Shown here: piece after piece, positions 34,963-43,425 of the stretch
Layout of the letters: the number at the start of each line of letters is the position of its first letter
How positions within the stretch are numbered: position 1 is the stretch's first letter
Assembly: GCF_051433165.1 (NCBI RefSeq)
Contig: NZ_JBHMFS010000011.1
Span: 110,892 to 174,891 of the forward strand
Length of the DNA: 64,000 nt
Source: Falsiroseomonas sp051433165
GTDB lineage: Bacteria; Pseudomonadota; Alphaproteobacteria; Acetobacterales; Acetobacteraceae
Reading direction: 5' to 3'
The notes under the pieces: generated by a model
Database searches by the model: none
Told to the model about the DNA's origin: nothing
What the model saw: the letters and a program-made list of their open reading frames with translations, nothing else
Position numbers and translations under genes: made by a program

Positions 34963-35009
34963 GGCGTCGCCGCGCCTATCTCTGCCCCAAGAAGCAGAAG
35001 GCGCGGCCC

Positions 35010-35549
35010 ATGCCGATCGATGAGTCGAGAAAATTCGTGCCGGTGCGGATCGCGGTGCTCACCGTCTCCGACACCCGTGACCTGGCCTCGGACCGGTCGG
35101 GGGATACGCTGGTGGGGCGCATTGCCGCCGCCGGGCATGAGCTGGCAGCGCGGGAGATCCTGCGCGACGAGGCCGCGCTGATCGAGGCGCAGCTTCGGGA
35201 CTGGATCGCCGACCCCACGGTGGATTGCGTCATCACCACTGGCGGCACCGGCATCACCGGGCGGGACGTGACACCGGAGGCCTTTGGCCGGGTGCTGGAG
35301 AAGGAGATCACCGGCTTCGGTGAGCTGTTCCGCATGCTGAGCTATGCGAAGATCGGCACCTCCACCATCCAGTCCCGCGCCATCGGCGGTGTGGCGGGCG
35401 GCACCTATCTGTTCGCGCTGCCAGGCAGCACCGGGGCCTGCAAGGATGCCTGGGACGACATCCTGGTGCATCAGCTCGATAGTCGGTTCCGGCCCTGCAA
35501 CCTGGTGGAGCTGATGCCGCGGCTGCAGGAACATCTGCGAGCGGCGTGA
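35010..35549 (+). CDS. moaB: Molybdenum cofactor biosynthesis protein B
   Basis: A 179-residue MoaB/Mog-family protein that binds molybdopterin and, in MoaB-type members, helps adenylate it. The diagnostic TTGGTGITGRDVTPEAF and PGSTGACKDAWDDILV are present, with the N-terminal AVLTVSDTRD. AGAAGG lies before the ATG at 35010. It starts 47 bases after the lytic transglycosylase. Other moa and mog genes are elsewhere. Confidence 0.92.
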   Translation: MPIDESRKFVPVRIAVLTVSDTRDLASDRSGDTLVGRIAAAGHELAAREILRDEAALIEAQLRDWIADPTVDCVITTGGTGITGRDVTPEAFGRVLEKEITGFGELFRMLSYAKIGTSTIQSRAIGGVAGGTYLFALPGSTGACKDAWDDILVHQLDSRFRPCNLVELMPRLQEHLRAA

Positions 35550-35578
35550 CGCCTGCTTCTCCCTCCCCCGCGCGGGGG

Positions 35579-35597
35579 GTTGCGGCGCTGCCGCAAC
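35579..35597. terminator. Hairpin between convergent moaB and the M20 gene
   Basis: A perfect 8-bp stem GTTGCGGC/GCCGCAAC with loop GCT follows a polypyrimidine and CCCGCGCGGGG stretch after moaB. There is no T run, so termination is inferred from position. Confidence 0.4.
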
Positions 35598-35620
35598 GCC
35601 GGAGGCTGGTCGGGGTGGCC

Positions 35621-36795
35621 TCAGCCCCGCTTCAATTCCTGTTCCACGATGCCGGCGAAGAAGCTGGCGCCGATCGGTAGCAGGTCGTCGTTGAAATCAT
35701 ACTGCACCGTGTGCACCGGCGCGCTGCCCTTGGCGCCGGCCGCCTGGCCGAGCTTGATGTAGGCGCCCGGCTTCTCCAGCAGCATGAAGCTGAAATCCTC
35801 CCCGCCCATCACCGGCTGCATGTCGCGACGAACCTTGCCCTCGCCCAGGATGCCGGCGCAGATGCGGGCGGCGAGGCGGGCGTTCTCGGCATGGTTGACG
35901 GTTGCGGGGTAGCCGCGCGCGTAGGTGAAGTCCGCCACTGCGTCATGGGCTGCCGCCGTCGCCTCCACCACCCGGCGCATCGTCGCCTCGACCAGGTCCT
36001 GCACCGCGGGGTTCAGCGTGCGCACCGTGCCGTTCAGCACCGCCTCGTCCGGGATGATGTTGCTGGCGGTGCCGGCGTGGAATTGCGTGGTGGAGATCAC
36101 CGCCGATTCCAGCGGGTCCACGCGCCGCGCCACGATGGTCTGCAGCGCGCCGACGATCTGCGCGCCGACCACGATCGGGTCGATGCCGCCATGCGGCCGC
36201 GCGGCGTGGCCGCCCTTGCCGCGCACGGTGATGCTGAAGGTGTCCGAGGCCGCCATCATCACATCGTCGCGGATATCGGCCTCGCCGATCGGCAGGGACG
36301 GGTCGTTGTGCATGCCGTAAACGCTGTCGCAGGGAAAGCGCGTGAACAGGCCTTCGTCCATCATCAGCTTGGCGCCGGCGCCGCCTTCCTCCGCCGGCTG
36401 GAAGATGAAATGCACGGTACCGTCGAAGTTGCGCGTCTCCGCCAGGTATTCGCGGCGCCGAGCAGCATGGTGGTGTGGCCGTCATGGCCGCAGGCATGCA
36501 TCACGCCGGGGGTGGTGGAGGCGTAAGCGAGGCCCGTCGCCTCCGTCATCGGCAGCGCGTCCATATCCGCACGCAGGCCGATGCTGCGGCCGGAGTCGCT
36601 GCTGCCGCGCAGCACGCCGACCACGCCGGTGGTGGCGATGCCGGTATGCACCTCGATCCCCCAGCCGGCCAGCAGCTTCGCCACCTGCGCGGCGGTGCGA
36701 TGTTCCTGGTAGCGCAGCTCCGGATGCGTGTGCAGGTCGCGGCGCCACACCTCCATCTCCGGCTGCATCGCGGCGATCCGGTTGTTGATCGGCAT
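35621..36795 (-). pseudogene. M20 family amidohydrolase (hippurate/indole-acetyl hydrolase-like), one frameshift
   Basis: Two adjacent frames together make one about 390-residue M20D peptidase. The N-terminal part (36795 down to about 36450) has LHTHPELRYQEHRTA, GLRADMDALPM and the metal site VMHACGHDGHTTMLLG. The second part carries on with FIFQPAEEGGAG, a VRGKGGHAARPHGGIDP dimerisation region and GGEDFSFML. The switch occurs near 36451: adding one base after the GCG codon following LLGA restores a frame reading Ala-x-Tyr-Leu-Ala-Glu-Thr-Arg-Asn-Phe-Asp-Gly-Thr-Val. All catalytic residues are otherwise intact, so a recent lesion or an assembly error is likely. It follows the DUF1028 and GST genes. 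Confidence 0.85.
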
Positions 36796-36812
36796 GGGTT
36801 CGGTCTTTCAGA

Positions 36813-37469
36813 TCAGAGGGCGATGGCGTCGTCGGGGTTCAGCACGCGCACCACATAGGCATCGACCAGCGGCGCATATCCCTCCCACAGCGCGCGCAGC
36901 GCCGGGATGGGTTGGGCATGACCATCGGCGCGCAGATCAACCAGCGCGAAATCATGCGCGCCGAACACCAGCAGGCTGGCGGAGCGGACATCGCCATGTT
37001 CGCCACCCGCCGCTTCGCCAGCCTCCAGCCCGCGCACCAGGCGCTCCGCCAGCGGCAGGTCGGGGTTGGCCAGGAAGCCCGCCACCATCGCATCCGGCAC
37101 CTGCGCGCTGGAGAGGATGTTGCCGATGGCGACCACATCGGTGCCATGCGCCGCGCCAAGTTCCGGCTTCACCCGCGCGCCATGGAAATGCGCCGTGCGC
37201 CCCGCCGCATCGATCGCCGCCAATTGCCGCCAGCCATGATCCGGCGTGGAGGCAACCAGCGCCGCCACGGTTTCAGACGCCGAGCAGCCGGAGCGCAGCA
37301 GCGCGATGCCGCGCGGGCCGAGCCGCGGGTCGGTGCGATGCTGCGTCAGCACCGCGCCCACGCCGGCCGCCACCGCATGCACCCGCGCGCCGACAGCGAG
37401 GGAGGATGTGGTGGCCGCCGCGCCGAACTGGCCCGTGCGCGCGCAGCGGCCGATTAGGGAGAAGGTCAT
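36813..37469 (-). CDS. DUF1028 family protein
   Basis: A 218-residue member of DUF1028, a Ntn-hydrolase-like family of unknown activity. Recognisable are the N-terminal FSLIGRCARTGQFGAAATTS, GVGAVLTQHRTDPRLGPRG, and the C-terminal VFGAHDFALVDLRADGH. Members often sit beside peptidases and amidohydrolases, as here, where the M20 gene starts 17 bases downstream; a role in amide or peptide breakdown is possible but unproven. ATG at 37469 has GAGGGA upstream. Same operon as the GST gene. Confidence 0.85.
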   Translation of the reverse strand: MTFSLIGRCARTGQFGAAATTSSLAVGARVHAVAAGVGAVLTQHRTDPRLGPRGIALLRSGCSASETVAALVASTPDHGWRQLAAIDAAGRTAHFHGARVKPELGAAHGTDVVAIGNILSSAQVPDAMVAGFLANPDLPLAERLVRGLEAGEAAGGEHGDVRSASLLVFGAHDFALVDLRADGHAQPIPALRALWEGYAPLVDAYVVRVLNPDDAIAL

Positions 37470-37479
37470 GCGCGGTCCC

Positions 37480-38172
37480 TCAATCGAAGCCCGGGGCGGC
37501 GCGGGCGATGCCGCCATGTAGGTCCAGCATGCGCTGCCGCCAGGCCTCCAGCGGGTCGTCAGAAGCGAGCAGCCGGAAGGGGCTGACGCAACGCGCCCAT
37601 TGGAAACCGCCGAAGACGATGGCGTCCGCATACAGCGGCGCATCCCCGCCGAGGAAGGGCTGCGCCCGCAGCACCATACGCAGCGGGTGCAGGCTCTGCC
37701 GGAACCCCTCCAGCTTCGCCTCGCGATCCGCCTGCACGGCCTCCAGCTTCATGCCGAAGCGGGCTTCCCGGCTCTGCCGGAAATAATCCGCATCCTCGGG
37801 CGCGAGCACCTTGGCGATGTCTGCCACCACCATCCGCACCAGCCCGGCATGCAGCACCGCATCGGTCCAGCCCGTCACAAAGCGGGACAGCGCATGGCCG
37901 CCGGGGCCGCCGAACAGGCTGGCGCGGTCGGGGTAGGCCTGCTCAAGGTATTCGGCGATTGCCCAGCTATCGGTGATGACGCGCTCGCCATCGACCAGCA
38001 CCGGGACCTTGTCGCAGCCCAGGTCACCCAGCACCTGCTTCTCGGTGAAGCGCCAGGGGATGGTCTCCACTTCCAGCCCCTTCATCGCCAGCGCCATGCG
38101 TGTGCGCCAGCAATAAGGGCTGAAACGCCGTGCCGGGTCGGCGCCGGCCAGATCATACATTCGCAGCGTCAC
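37480..38172 (-). CDS. Glutathione S-transferase family protein
   Basis: A 230-residue GST. The N-terminal thioredoxin-like domain includes RRFSPYCWRTRMALAMKGLE and the glutathione-binding KVPVLVDGERVITDSWAIAEYLE; an all-helical C-terminal domain follows. It resembles LigE-like or uncharacterised alphaproteobacterial GSTs; the substrate is unknown. The start is GTG at 38172, overlapping the stop of the upstream repeat protein (GTGA); an ATG at 38160 is an alternative. Confidence 0.85.
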   Translation of the reverse strand: MTLRMYDLAGADPARRFSPYCWRTRMALAMKGLEVETIPWRFTEKQVLGDLGCDKVPVLVDGERVITDSWAIAEYLEQAYPDRASLFGGPGGHALSRFVTGWTDAVLHAGLVRMVVADIAKVLAPEDADYFRQSREARFGMKLEAVQADREAKLEGFRQSLHPLRMVLRAQPFLGGDAPLYADAIVFGGFQWARCVSPFRLLASDDPLEAWRQRMLDLHGGIARAAPGFD

Positions 38173-40406
38173 CGTATTTCCTCCGCACTGGCCCGCAGCA
38201 CCGCGCCGGCACCCTCCGGGTCGCCCAATTCGATCATCCGCGCGGCAATCGCCTGCCGCTCCGCCGCATCGGCCTGGCTGGCCCGGGTCCGCAGCGCGGC
38301 GAGCAATTCGGCGCGGCGGCCTTGGCGGGCCAGCAGTGCCTCGTAGCGCGCCTGCCAGCCGGCCCCCAGCGTGGCGTCCGACAGGCGCCGCAGCATCGCC
38401 TGCGAATCCTGCGGCGCGGCGGCCAGCACCAGGAACAGCGCCTGCTCCCGCTGGGCACGGTCCAGGCCTGGCAGCAGGTCGCGCAGCGCGGCCTCACCGG
38501 CCGCCACACCCTCGCCCCGCAGACGGGCCAGCACCAGGGCCGGGCCGAAGCGGGCGGGCTCGCTTTCCGCCCGCGCCGCCAGCAGGGGCGCCGCCGCGGC
38601 GGGGGCCAGCACGGCGACCAGCGCCAGCCGTGCCGTGCCGGCCTCATCCCTGGCCTCCGCCCCGCGCAGCAGGCGCGGCACGGCCGGGTGCTGGCCGGCG
38701 CCGAGCATGGCACCGGCGCTGGCCACCTCAGGCGCCGCCGCCAGCAGCCGCACCACACGGTCGGCCGCCGCGACTTCCCCGGTCCAGCCGAGCAGGTTCA
38801 GCGCGCCAGTCAGGCTGCCGGCGCCGAGCGGCCGGGCGAGGGCGGCGGTCACCGCCACCTCCTCCGCCGTCCAGCCTTCGGGCAATTCGGGCAAGGCGCG
38901 CAGTGCGGCCGCGGCGGCATCCGCCACGCCGGGCGCGCGGCGCTGTGCCGCCAGGGTCAGCGTCTCGGCCAGCGCGGCGGCGGAGGCGGTGCCGCCGCCG
39001 GCCAGGAAACGCGCCACATCGTCCAGCCGGTCTTCCGCCAGCGCCAGGCGCAGCCAGGCCTCCCCGGCGATGGGGCCGGAGCCGCGATGCCTCTCCAGCA
39101 GCGGCAGGGCGGCGGCGCGGCGGGCGGGCAGGGCAGCGAGTTCGGCGAACAGGCGGATCGTCAGCGGGGCCGGATCGGGCGCCTGCACCTCTCGCCGCAG
39201 CCGGTCATGCGCCGCCTGGTCCAGGCCCAGCTCGCGCAGCACCGCGGCCACGCCGCGCGCACCTTCCACCGAAGCCGGGGGCTGTTCCACCGCCTGCTGC
39301 GCGTAGCGGCGCGCCGCCGCCCGGTCACCGCGCGCCAGCGCCGCCACGGCTGCCGCATCCGGCCGTGCGGCTAAGCTGGCCGGGTCGATGCGCCGGAACA
39401 GGGTGGCATCGCGCGCCGTGCGGGCGGCTTCATGCAGCCGCATCGGCAGCGCGGCGGGCCAGGATTCGGATGGCAGCAGGGCGGCGACGGCGAAGGCCTC
39501 CTCGACCTGACCCTCCCGCAGGGCGAGGTCGATCAGCAGGGCGCCGCCGCCGGGCGGCAATCCTTCGGTCGCGCGCAGCGCCATCAGCCGGGCCAGCGCG
39601 CCACCGGCCCAGCCGGCGCGCGCCTCGGCCTCGGCCAGCGCCAGGGCGATGCGGGGGCTGGCCTGGTCCTCCGCGGGCAGGCCTTCCAGCAGGTACAGCG
39701 CCAGGTCGGGGCGGCCATCGCCCATCAGCACGCGGCGCAGCGCCTCCATCAGATCCGGCGCCACCTGCGCCAGCAGATCCCCCATCGGACGCATCGCCCG
39801 GGCCGGGTCCGGCAGCCGCGCCGCCGCCTGCATGGCACGCAGCGCGAGTTCCGGGGTGGGGCTGCGGCCGAGCGCGGCGAGCAGCCCGGCGAAGGCGCCG
39901 GCGGCATCGCCCGCCTCCATCCGCAGCGCGGCCAGGCGCAGCGCTTCCTGATCCGTGGTCGCGCCGAGCGCGGAAAGCCGTTCCAGCGCGGCGCGGGCGG
40001 CGGCGGCATCGCCCGATTCGCTGCGCAGGCCCATCGCCTCCCGCAGCGCGGCGGGCTCCCCGGTCAGCGCATGCAGGCGTTCCAGCACGGCGGCAAGCTG
40101 TTGCGGGCGGTGGCTGGCACGCAGCTGTTCCGCCAGCCGGCGCAGCGCCGCCGGGTCGTCCGGCCGGGCGGCGGCGGCGCGTTCCAGGCCGGCGGTCAGC
40201 CGGTCTTCCGCCGGGCGCAGCGCATCCGCCAGGCGCAGCGGCGGCGGTGCGGCCGGCGGCGGCAACAGGGTGGCGGCGGCCAGCGCCGCCAGCACCGCGG
40301 CACCGAAGGCCAGGCCGAAGCGCCGCGCCGGCCTCAGCCCGAGGACCTGTCCGAGCGGGTCGGCAGGCGGCAGGCCGGGCGCGGCGGGGGTTGCGGTGTA
40401 GGACAT
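38169..40406 (-). CDS. Membrane-anchored helical-repeat (TPR-like) protein, PelB N-terminus-like architecture
   Basis: A 745-residue protein: a short cytoplasmic N-terminus, one membrane helix (FGLAFGAAVLAALAAATLLP, about 30-50), then some 680 residues of Ala/Leu/Arg-rich helical repeats with TPR spacing (for example LLAALGRSPTPELALRAMQA and LALAEAEARAGWAGGALARL). The helix-then-TPR layout recalls the N-terminal part of PelB, the periplasmic and outer-membrane Pel exporter, but no beta-barrel follows. It is divergent from the PelD-like gene with only 48 bases between the starts, which suggests shared control. Similarity to PelB is architectural only; any TPR scaffold would look the same. Confidence 0.65.
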   Translation of the reverse strand: MSYTATPAAPGLPPADPLGQVLGLRPARRFGLAFGAAVLAALAAATLLPPPAAPPPLRLADALRPAEDRLTAGLERAAAARPDDPAALRRLAEQLRASHRPQQLAAVLERLHALTGEPAALREAMGLRSESGDAAAARAALERLSALGATTDQEALRLAALRMEAGDAAGAFAGLLAALGRSPTPELALRAMQAAARLPDPARAMRPMGDLLAQVAPDLMEALRRVLMGDGRPDLALYLLEGLPAEDQASPRIALALAEAEARAGWAGGALARLMALRATEGLPPGGGALLIDLALREGQVEEAFAVAALLPSESWPAALPMRLHEAARTARDATLFRRIDPASLAARPDAAAVAALARGDRAAARRYAQQAVEQPPASVEGARGVAAVLRELGLDQAAHDRLRREVQAPDPAPLTIRLFAELAALPARRAAALPLLERHRGSGPIAGEAWLRLALAEDRLDDVARFLAGGGTASAAALAETLTLAAQRRAPGVADAAAAALRALPELPEGWTAEEVAVTAALARPLGAGSLTGALNLLGWTGEVAAADRVVRLLAAAPEVASAGAMLGAGQHPAVPRLLRGAEARDEAGTARLALVAVLAPAAAAPLLAARAESEPARFGPALVLARLRGEGVAAGEAALRDLLPGLDRAQREQALFLVLAAAPQDSQAMLRRLSDATLGAGWQARYEALLARQGRRAELLAALRTRASQADAAERQAIAARMIELGDPEGAGAVLRASAEEIR

Positions 40407-40454
40407 GCTCCGGCCAACAGGTAGCGGGGCCTTGCCGGACCCGCCAGGGGTGGA

Positions 40455-42359
40455 ATGGCCGGGCCGGACCGCAGCGGCCCTGGCGCGGCCGGGCTGCTGC
40501 CGATATTGCTTGGTTTGCTGCGGGGGCGGGCGAATGGGGAAGATGGTCGGTTCGGGATTGCTGGCTTGAAGATGCCCTCGGCCTCCGGGCGTCGCCCCAC
40601 GGCGCCGCCGGATGCACCGGAAAGCGCGCCGGGGCCCGGCTTCGCCCCGCCGGCACACGCGCCCGCCGTGACGGGGGCGCCGCGTGAGGCCGAGGCCCCA
40701 GCCGATTCCCGGGCTGATCGCCGGACTGACCCCTGGTCCGACCCCTGGACCGCGCGAGAAGCGCCGCCGAACGCGCCATCAAGCAAGCCGGCGCAACCCG
40801 CACTGCCACGGGCCCGCCGCTGGCGCTGGCCCTGGCGCTGGCAGCGAGCCAGCCGTCCGGCCGATGCCGCCGTGGCGCGGCTGCGGGCGCTCGGCCAGCC
40901 GGAGGCGACATCACCCGAACCGGCCCCCAAGGCCCCAGCCACTAGGCCCGCGGCCCCAAAAGCCCCGGCCCCAAAAGCCCCGGCCCCGACCGCGCCGCCA
41001 TCCGGGTTGCCCTTCGGCGGCCTGCCGCCCTTGCGCGTACCGCTGCGGCCCCTGGTCGAGGGGCTGGGCGGGCTGCTGCTGATGGCGGCGCTGGACCAGG
41101 TGCTGACCGGCGGCAATGGCTTCGCGCATTATCCGGCCTCCCCGTTCATGCTGCCGGTGCTCTACGTCGCCGCCCGCTACGGGCTGGTGCCGGGCGTTGC
41201 CGTGGCGCTCGCGGCCGGGCTGCTCCGCATCGGCCTCGCGGTCTCCGCCGATCTCTGGACGCTGGGCAGTTGGGCGCTGCCCCTGGTCTGGCCGCTGCTG
41301 GCCGCCATGGTCGGCGGCTTCAGCGAATGGCACCTGCGCCGGCTGCGTGCGGCCGAGGACAAGGTCGCTGCCGCCGAGCAGGACCGCGCCGCCATCGCCG
41401 AGGCCAACCAGCGCCTGGCGGAACGGGCGCTGGAGCTGGATGCCCGGCTCGGCGCCCGGCTGCAGGCCACCACCGCGGTGTTCGAGGCCGCGCGCATCCT
41501 GGGTGGCGGGACGGAAGGCGTGATCCGCGGCGCCACCGGCCTGCTGCGGGCTGCCACCGGCTGCACCGCCTGTTCCTTCTGGCTGGCCGAGGATCGCACC
41601 CTGCATCTGGTGGCCGCGGAGGGCTGGCCGCAGCACGCCGACCCACCGCTGGCGCACACCATCCTGCCCGGCCCGCTGACCGATGCCATCGCCCAGGGCC
41701 GCGGCGCGCTGGTGGCCACGCGGCTGGCCGACCGCCTGGCTCTGGGCGGGGAGGGGCTGCTGGCGGCGCCGGTGCTCTCGCCCTGGGATGGTTTTGTGCT
41801 CGGCATGGTCAAGATCGAGGATATCGGCTTCGACGATCTCGGCCTGGAGACCATCGCGTCGTTGGAAGCCGCCGCCGGCTGGATTGGCGCGGCGCTGGCC
41901 GAGGCCAGGGCGCGGGAGGCGGCCGAGGCGACCTCGGGCGGCGGCGGCCTGGCCGGTGCGTCGGCTGGCGGCGGGCTGATGGTGCCGGGCGAGGATGCCT
42001 CCCGCGCCATTGCGGTGATGACGGGGCTGGCACGCCGCCTGGGCTTCGAACTGGCGCTGCTCTCGGCCGAGATTCCGGCCGGGCCACGCGGCGCGGCGGC
42101 GCTGGAGGCGACGCGCGCGGCGATGGCGGAGGCCTTCCGCGGATCGGACCTGCTGCTGGAATCGCGGCTGGAGGAACGCCGCCTGTCCATCCTGCTGCCC
42201 GGCGCCGCGGTGGCGGGGGCGGAGGCGGCGGCGGCCCGGCTGCGGGGGCTGCTGGCAGACCGCGCGCCCTCGGCCACCGCCCAGGTGGTGGTGGGGGTGG
42301 CGCTGCTGCATGGCATGCAGGGCGGCGGCTGGCAGGTTGTGCGCCCCCATGGCGGCTAG
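40455..42359 (+). CDS. PelD-like c-di-GMP receptor (4 TM, GAF, degenerate GGDEF)
   Basis: A 634-residue protein. About 190 residues are a Pro/Ala-rich, probably disordered N-terminus, followed by about four membrane helices (LLLMAALDQVL, LPVLYVAARYG, VPGVAVALAAGLLRIGLAV, LPLVWPLLAAMVGGF), a coiled linker, a GAF domain (TAVFEAARIL to MVKIEDIGFDDLGLE) and a GGDEF-like domain without a GGDEF motif. An RxxD inhibitory-site motif, R562-G-S-D565 (nt 42138-42149), matches the c-di-GMP-binding motif of Pseudomonas PelD. ATG at 40455 has AGGGG upstream; ATG at 40572 is an alternative. No pelF, pelA or pelC is found here. Confidence 0.75.
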   Translation: MAGPDRSGPGAAGLLPILLGLLRGRANGEDGRFGIAGLKMPSASGRRPTAPPDAPESAPGPGFAPPAHAPAVTGAPREAEAPADSRADRRTDPWSDPWTAREAPPNAPSSKPAQPALPRARRWRWPWRWQRASRPADAAVARLRALGQPEATSPEPAPKAPATRPAAPKAPAPKAPAPTAPPSGLPFGGLPPLRVPLRPLVEGLGGLLLMAALDQVLTGGNGFAHYPASPFMLPVLYVAARYGLVPGVAVALAAGLLRIGLAVSADLWTLGSWALPLVWPLLAAMVGGFSEWHLRRLRAAEDKVAAAEQDRAAIAEANQRLAERALELDARLGARLQATTAVFEAARILGGGTEGVIRGATGLLRAATGCTACSFWLAEDRTLHLVAAEGWPQHADPPLAHTILPGPLTDAIAQGRGALVATRLADRLALGGEGLLAAPVLSPWDGFVLGMVKIEDIGFDDLGLETIASLEAAAGWIGAALAEARAREAAEATSGGGGLAGASAGGGLMVPGEDASRAIAVMTGLARRLGFELALLSAEIPAGPRGAAALEATRAAMAEAFRGSDLLLESRLEERRLSILLPGAAVAGAEAAAARLRGLLADRAPSATAQVVVGVALLHGMQGGGWQVVRPHGG

Positions 42360-43425
42360 CCTGCCCTCCGTCGGGGCGGATCGCCGGCCGCCGCGCGCCC
42401 TGCTGCCGGATGGCCGCGCGGGGCTGATCCTGGCCGGGCTGGCGGCGGGGCAGGCGCTGGTGGTGGGGGCGATCGGGCTGGGCTGGTGGCCGGCGGCGCT
42501 GGTCCTGCATCTCGGCTGTTGCCTGTCGCTGTTGCTCGGGGCCGCGCCGGGGCCGGGCGACGAAGACTGGTCGGGCACGATGCTGCGGCTGTTGGGCGCG
42601 ACGCTGCCGGTGCTGGGTCCGCTGGCCATGTTCGCGGCCCTGGTGGCGCTGGCGCTTGGCGTCCCGCGCGGCCTGCGCCGCGCGACGCGGCCCCTGCCGG
42701 AGGATCCGCTGGATGCGCGGCTGGAGGCGATCGCCCAGGCGCGGGAAGTGCCGGAGGGGTTGCTGCTGGAATCGCTGGGCGATGTGCTGCGCTGGGGCCA
42801 TGCGCGGCAGAAGGCGCGCGCGCTGGACCTGGCGGCGGAGCCCGCCCGCCCCGGCGGTGCCGGCCTGCTGCGGCTGGGGCTGAGCGATGCCGATCCGGCG
42901 GTGCGGGCGCGCGCCGAGTTGCTGCGCCCGCAGGTGGAACGCCGGCTGCTGGATGCCGTGGAGGCCTCGCGCGCCGGCGCCCGCGGCCAATCCGGCGCTG
43001 CCGGCCGCACCACGCAGCGCGCCCTGGCCCGCGCATTGGACCGTGCCGCCTTTTCCGGCCTGCTCGATGCGCCGCGCGCCAATGCCTGCCGGGCGGAAGC
43101 CGCTGAACTTTGGCAGGCGCTGGCCGAGGCCGCGCCTGATGGCGGCGATGCCGAGGCCGAGGCGGCGCTCGGACGGAACCTGCTGGCGCTGGGCGACCTG
43201 CCGGCGGCAAGGCGGGCGCTGGAGGCGGCGGTGACGCGTGGCGCGGCGGGGGTCTACGCCATTGGCTGGCTGGCCGAATGCCTGTTCCGGGCGCGCGACT
43301 TCGCGGCGCTGGAGGCGCTGGTGCTGCGCTGGCGCCCCTTGCTGGAGGCGGAGGCCCAGCGCGCCGTCGTCACCGGCCCGCACGCCGCCGCCTGGCGCCT
43401 GTGGCTCGCGGAGGCGCCGCGATGA
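42349..43425 (+). CDS. PelE-like protein (2 TM plus repeat domain)
   Basis: A 358-residue protein with two membrane helices (LILAGLAAGQALVVGAIGLG with WWPAALVLHL, and LLGATLPVLGPLAMFAALVA) and a cytoplasmic helical region. SLGDVLRWGHARQKARALDL and LRLGLSDADPAVRARAELLR look like the HEAT/TPR segment of PelE, the inner-membrane partner of PelD and PelG; the C-terminus has further TPR-like helices (GDLPAARRALEAAV). It overlaps the PelD-like gene by 11 bases and the next gene by 4. The PelE assignment rests on gene order and layout. Confidence 0.65.
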   Translation: MAASLPSVGADRRPPRALLPDGRAGLILAGLAAGQALVVGAIGLGWWPAALVLHLGCCLSLLLGAAPGPGDEDWSGTMLRLLGATLPVLGPLAMFAALVALALGVPRGLRRATRPLPEDPLDARLEAIAQAREVPEGLLLESLGDVLRWGHARQKARALDLAAEPARPGGAGLLRLGLSDADPAVRARAELLRPQVERRLLDAVEASRAGARGQSGAAGRTTQRALARALDRAAFSGLLDAPRANACRAEAAELWQALAEAAPDGGDAEAEAALGRNLLALGDLPAARRALEAAVTRGAAGVYAIGWLAECLFRARDFAALEALVLRWRPLLEAEAQRAVVTGPHAAAWRLWLAEAPR

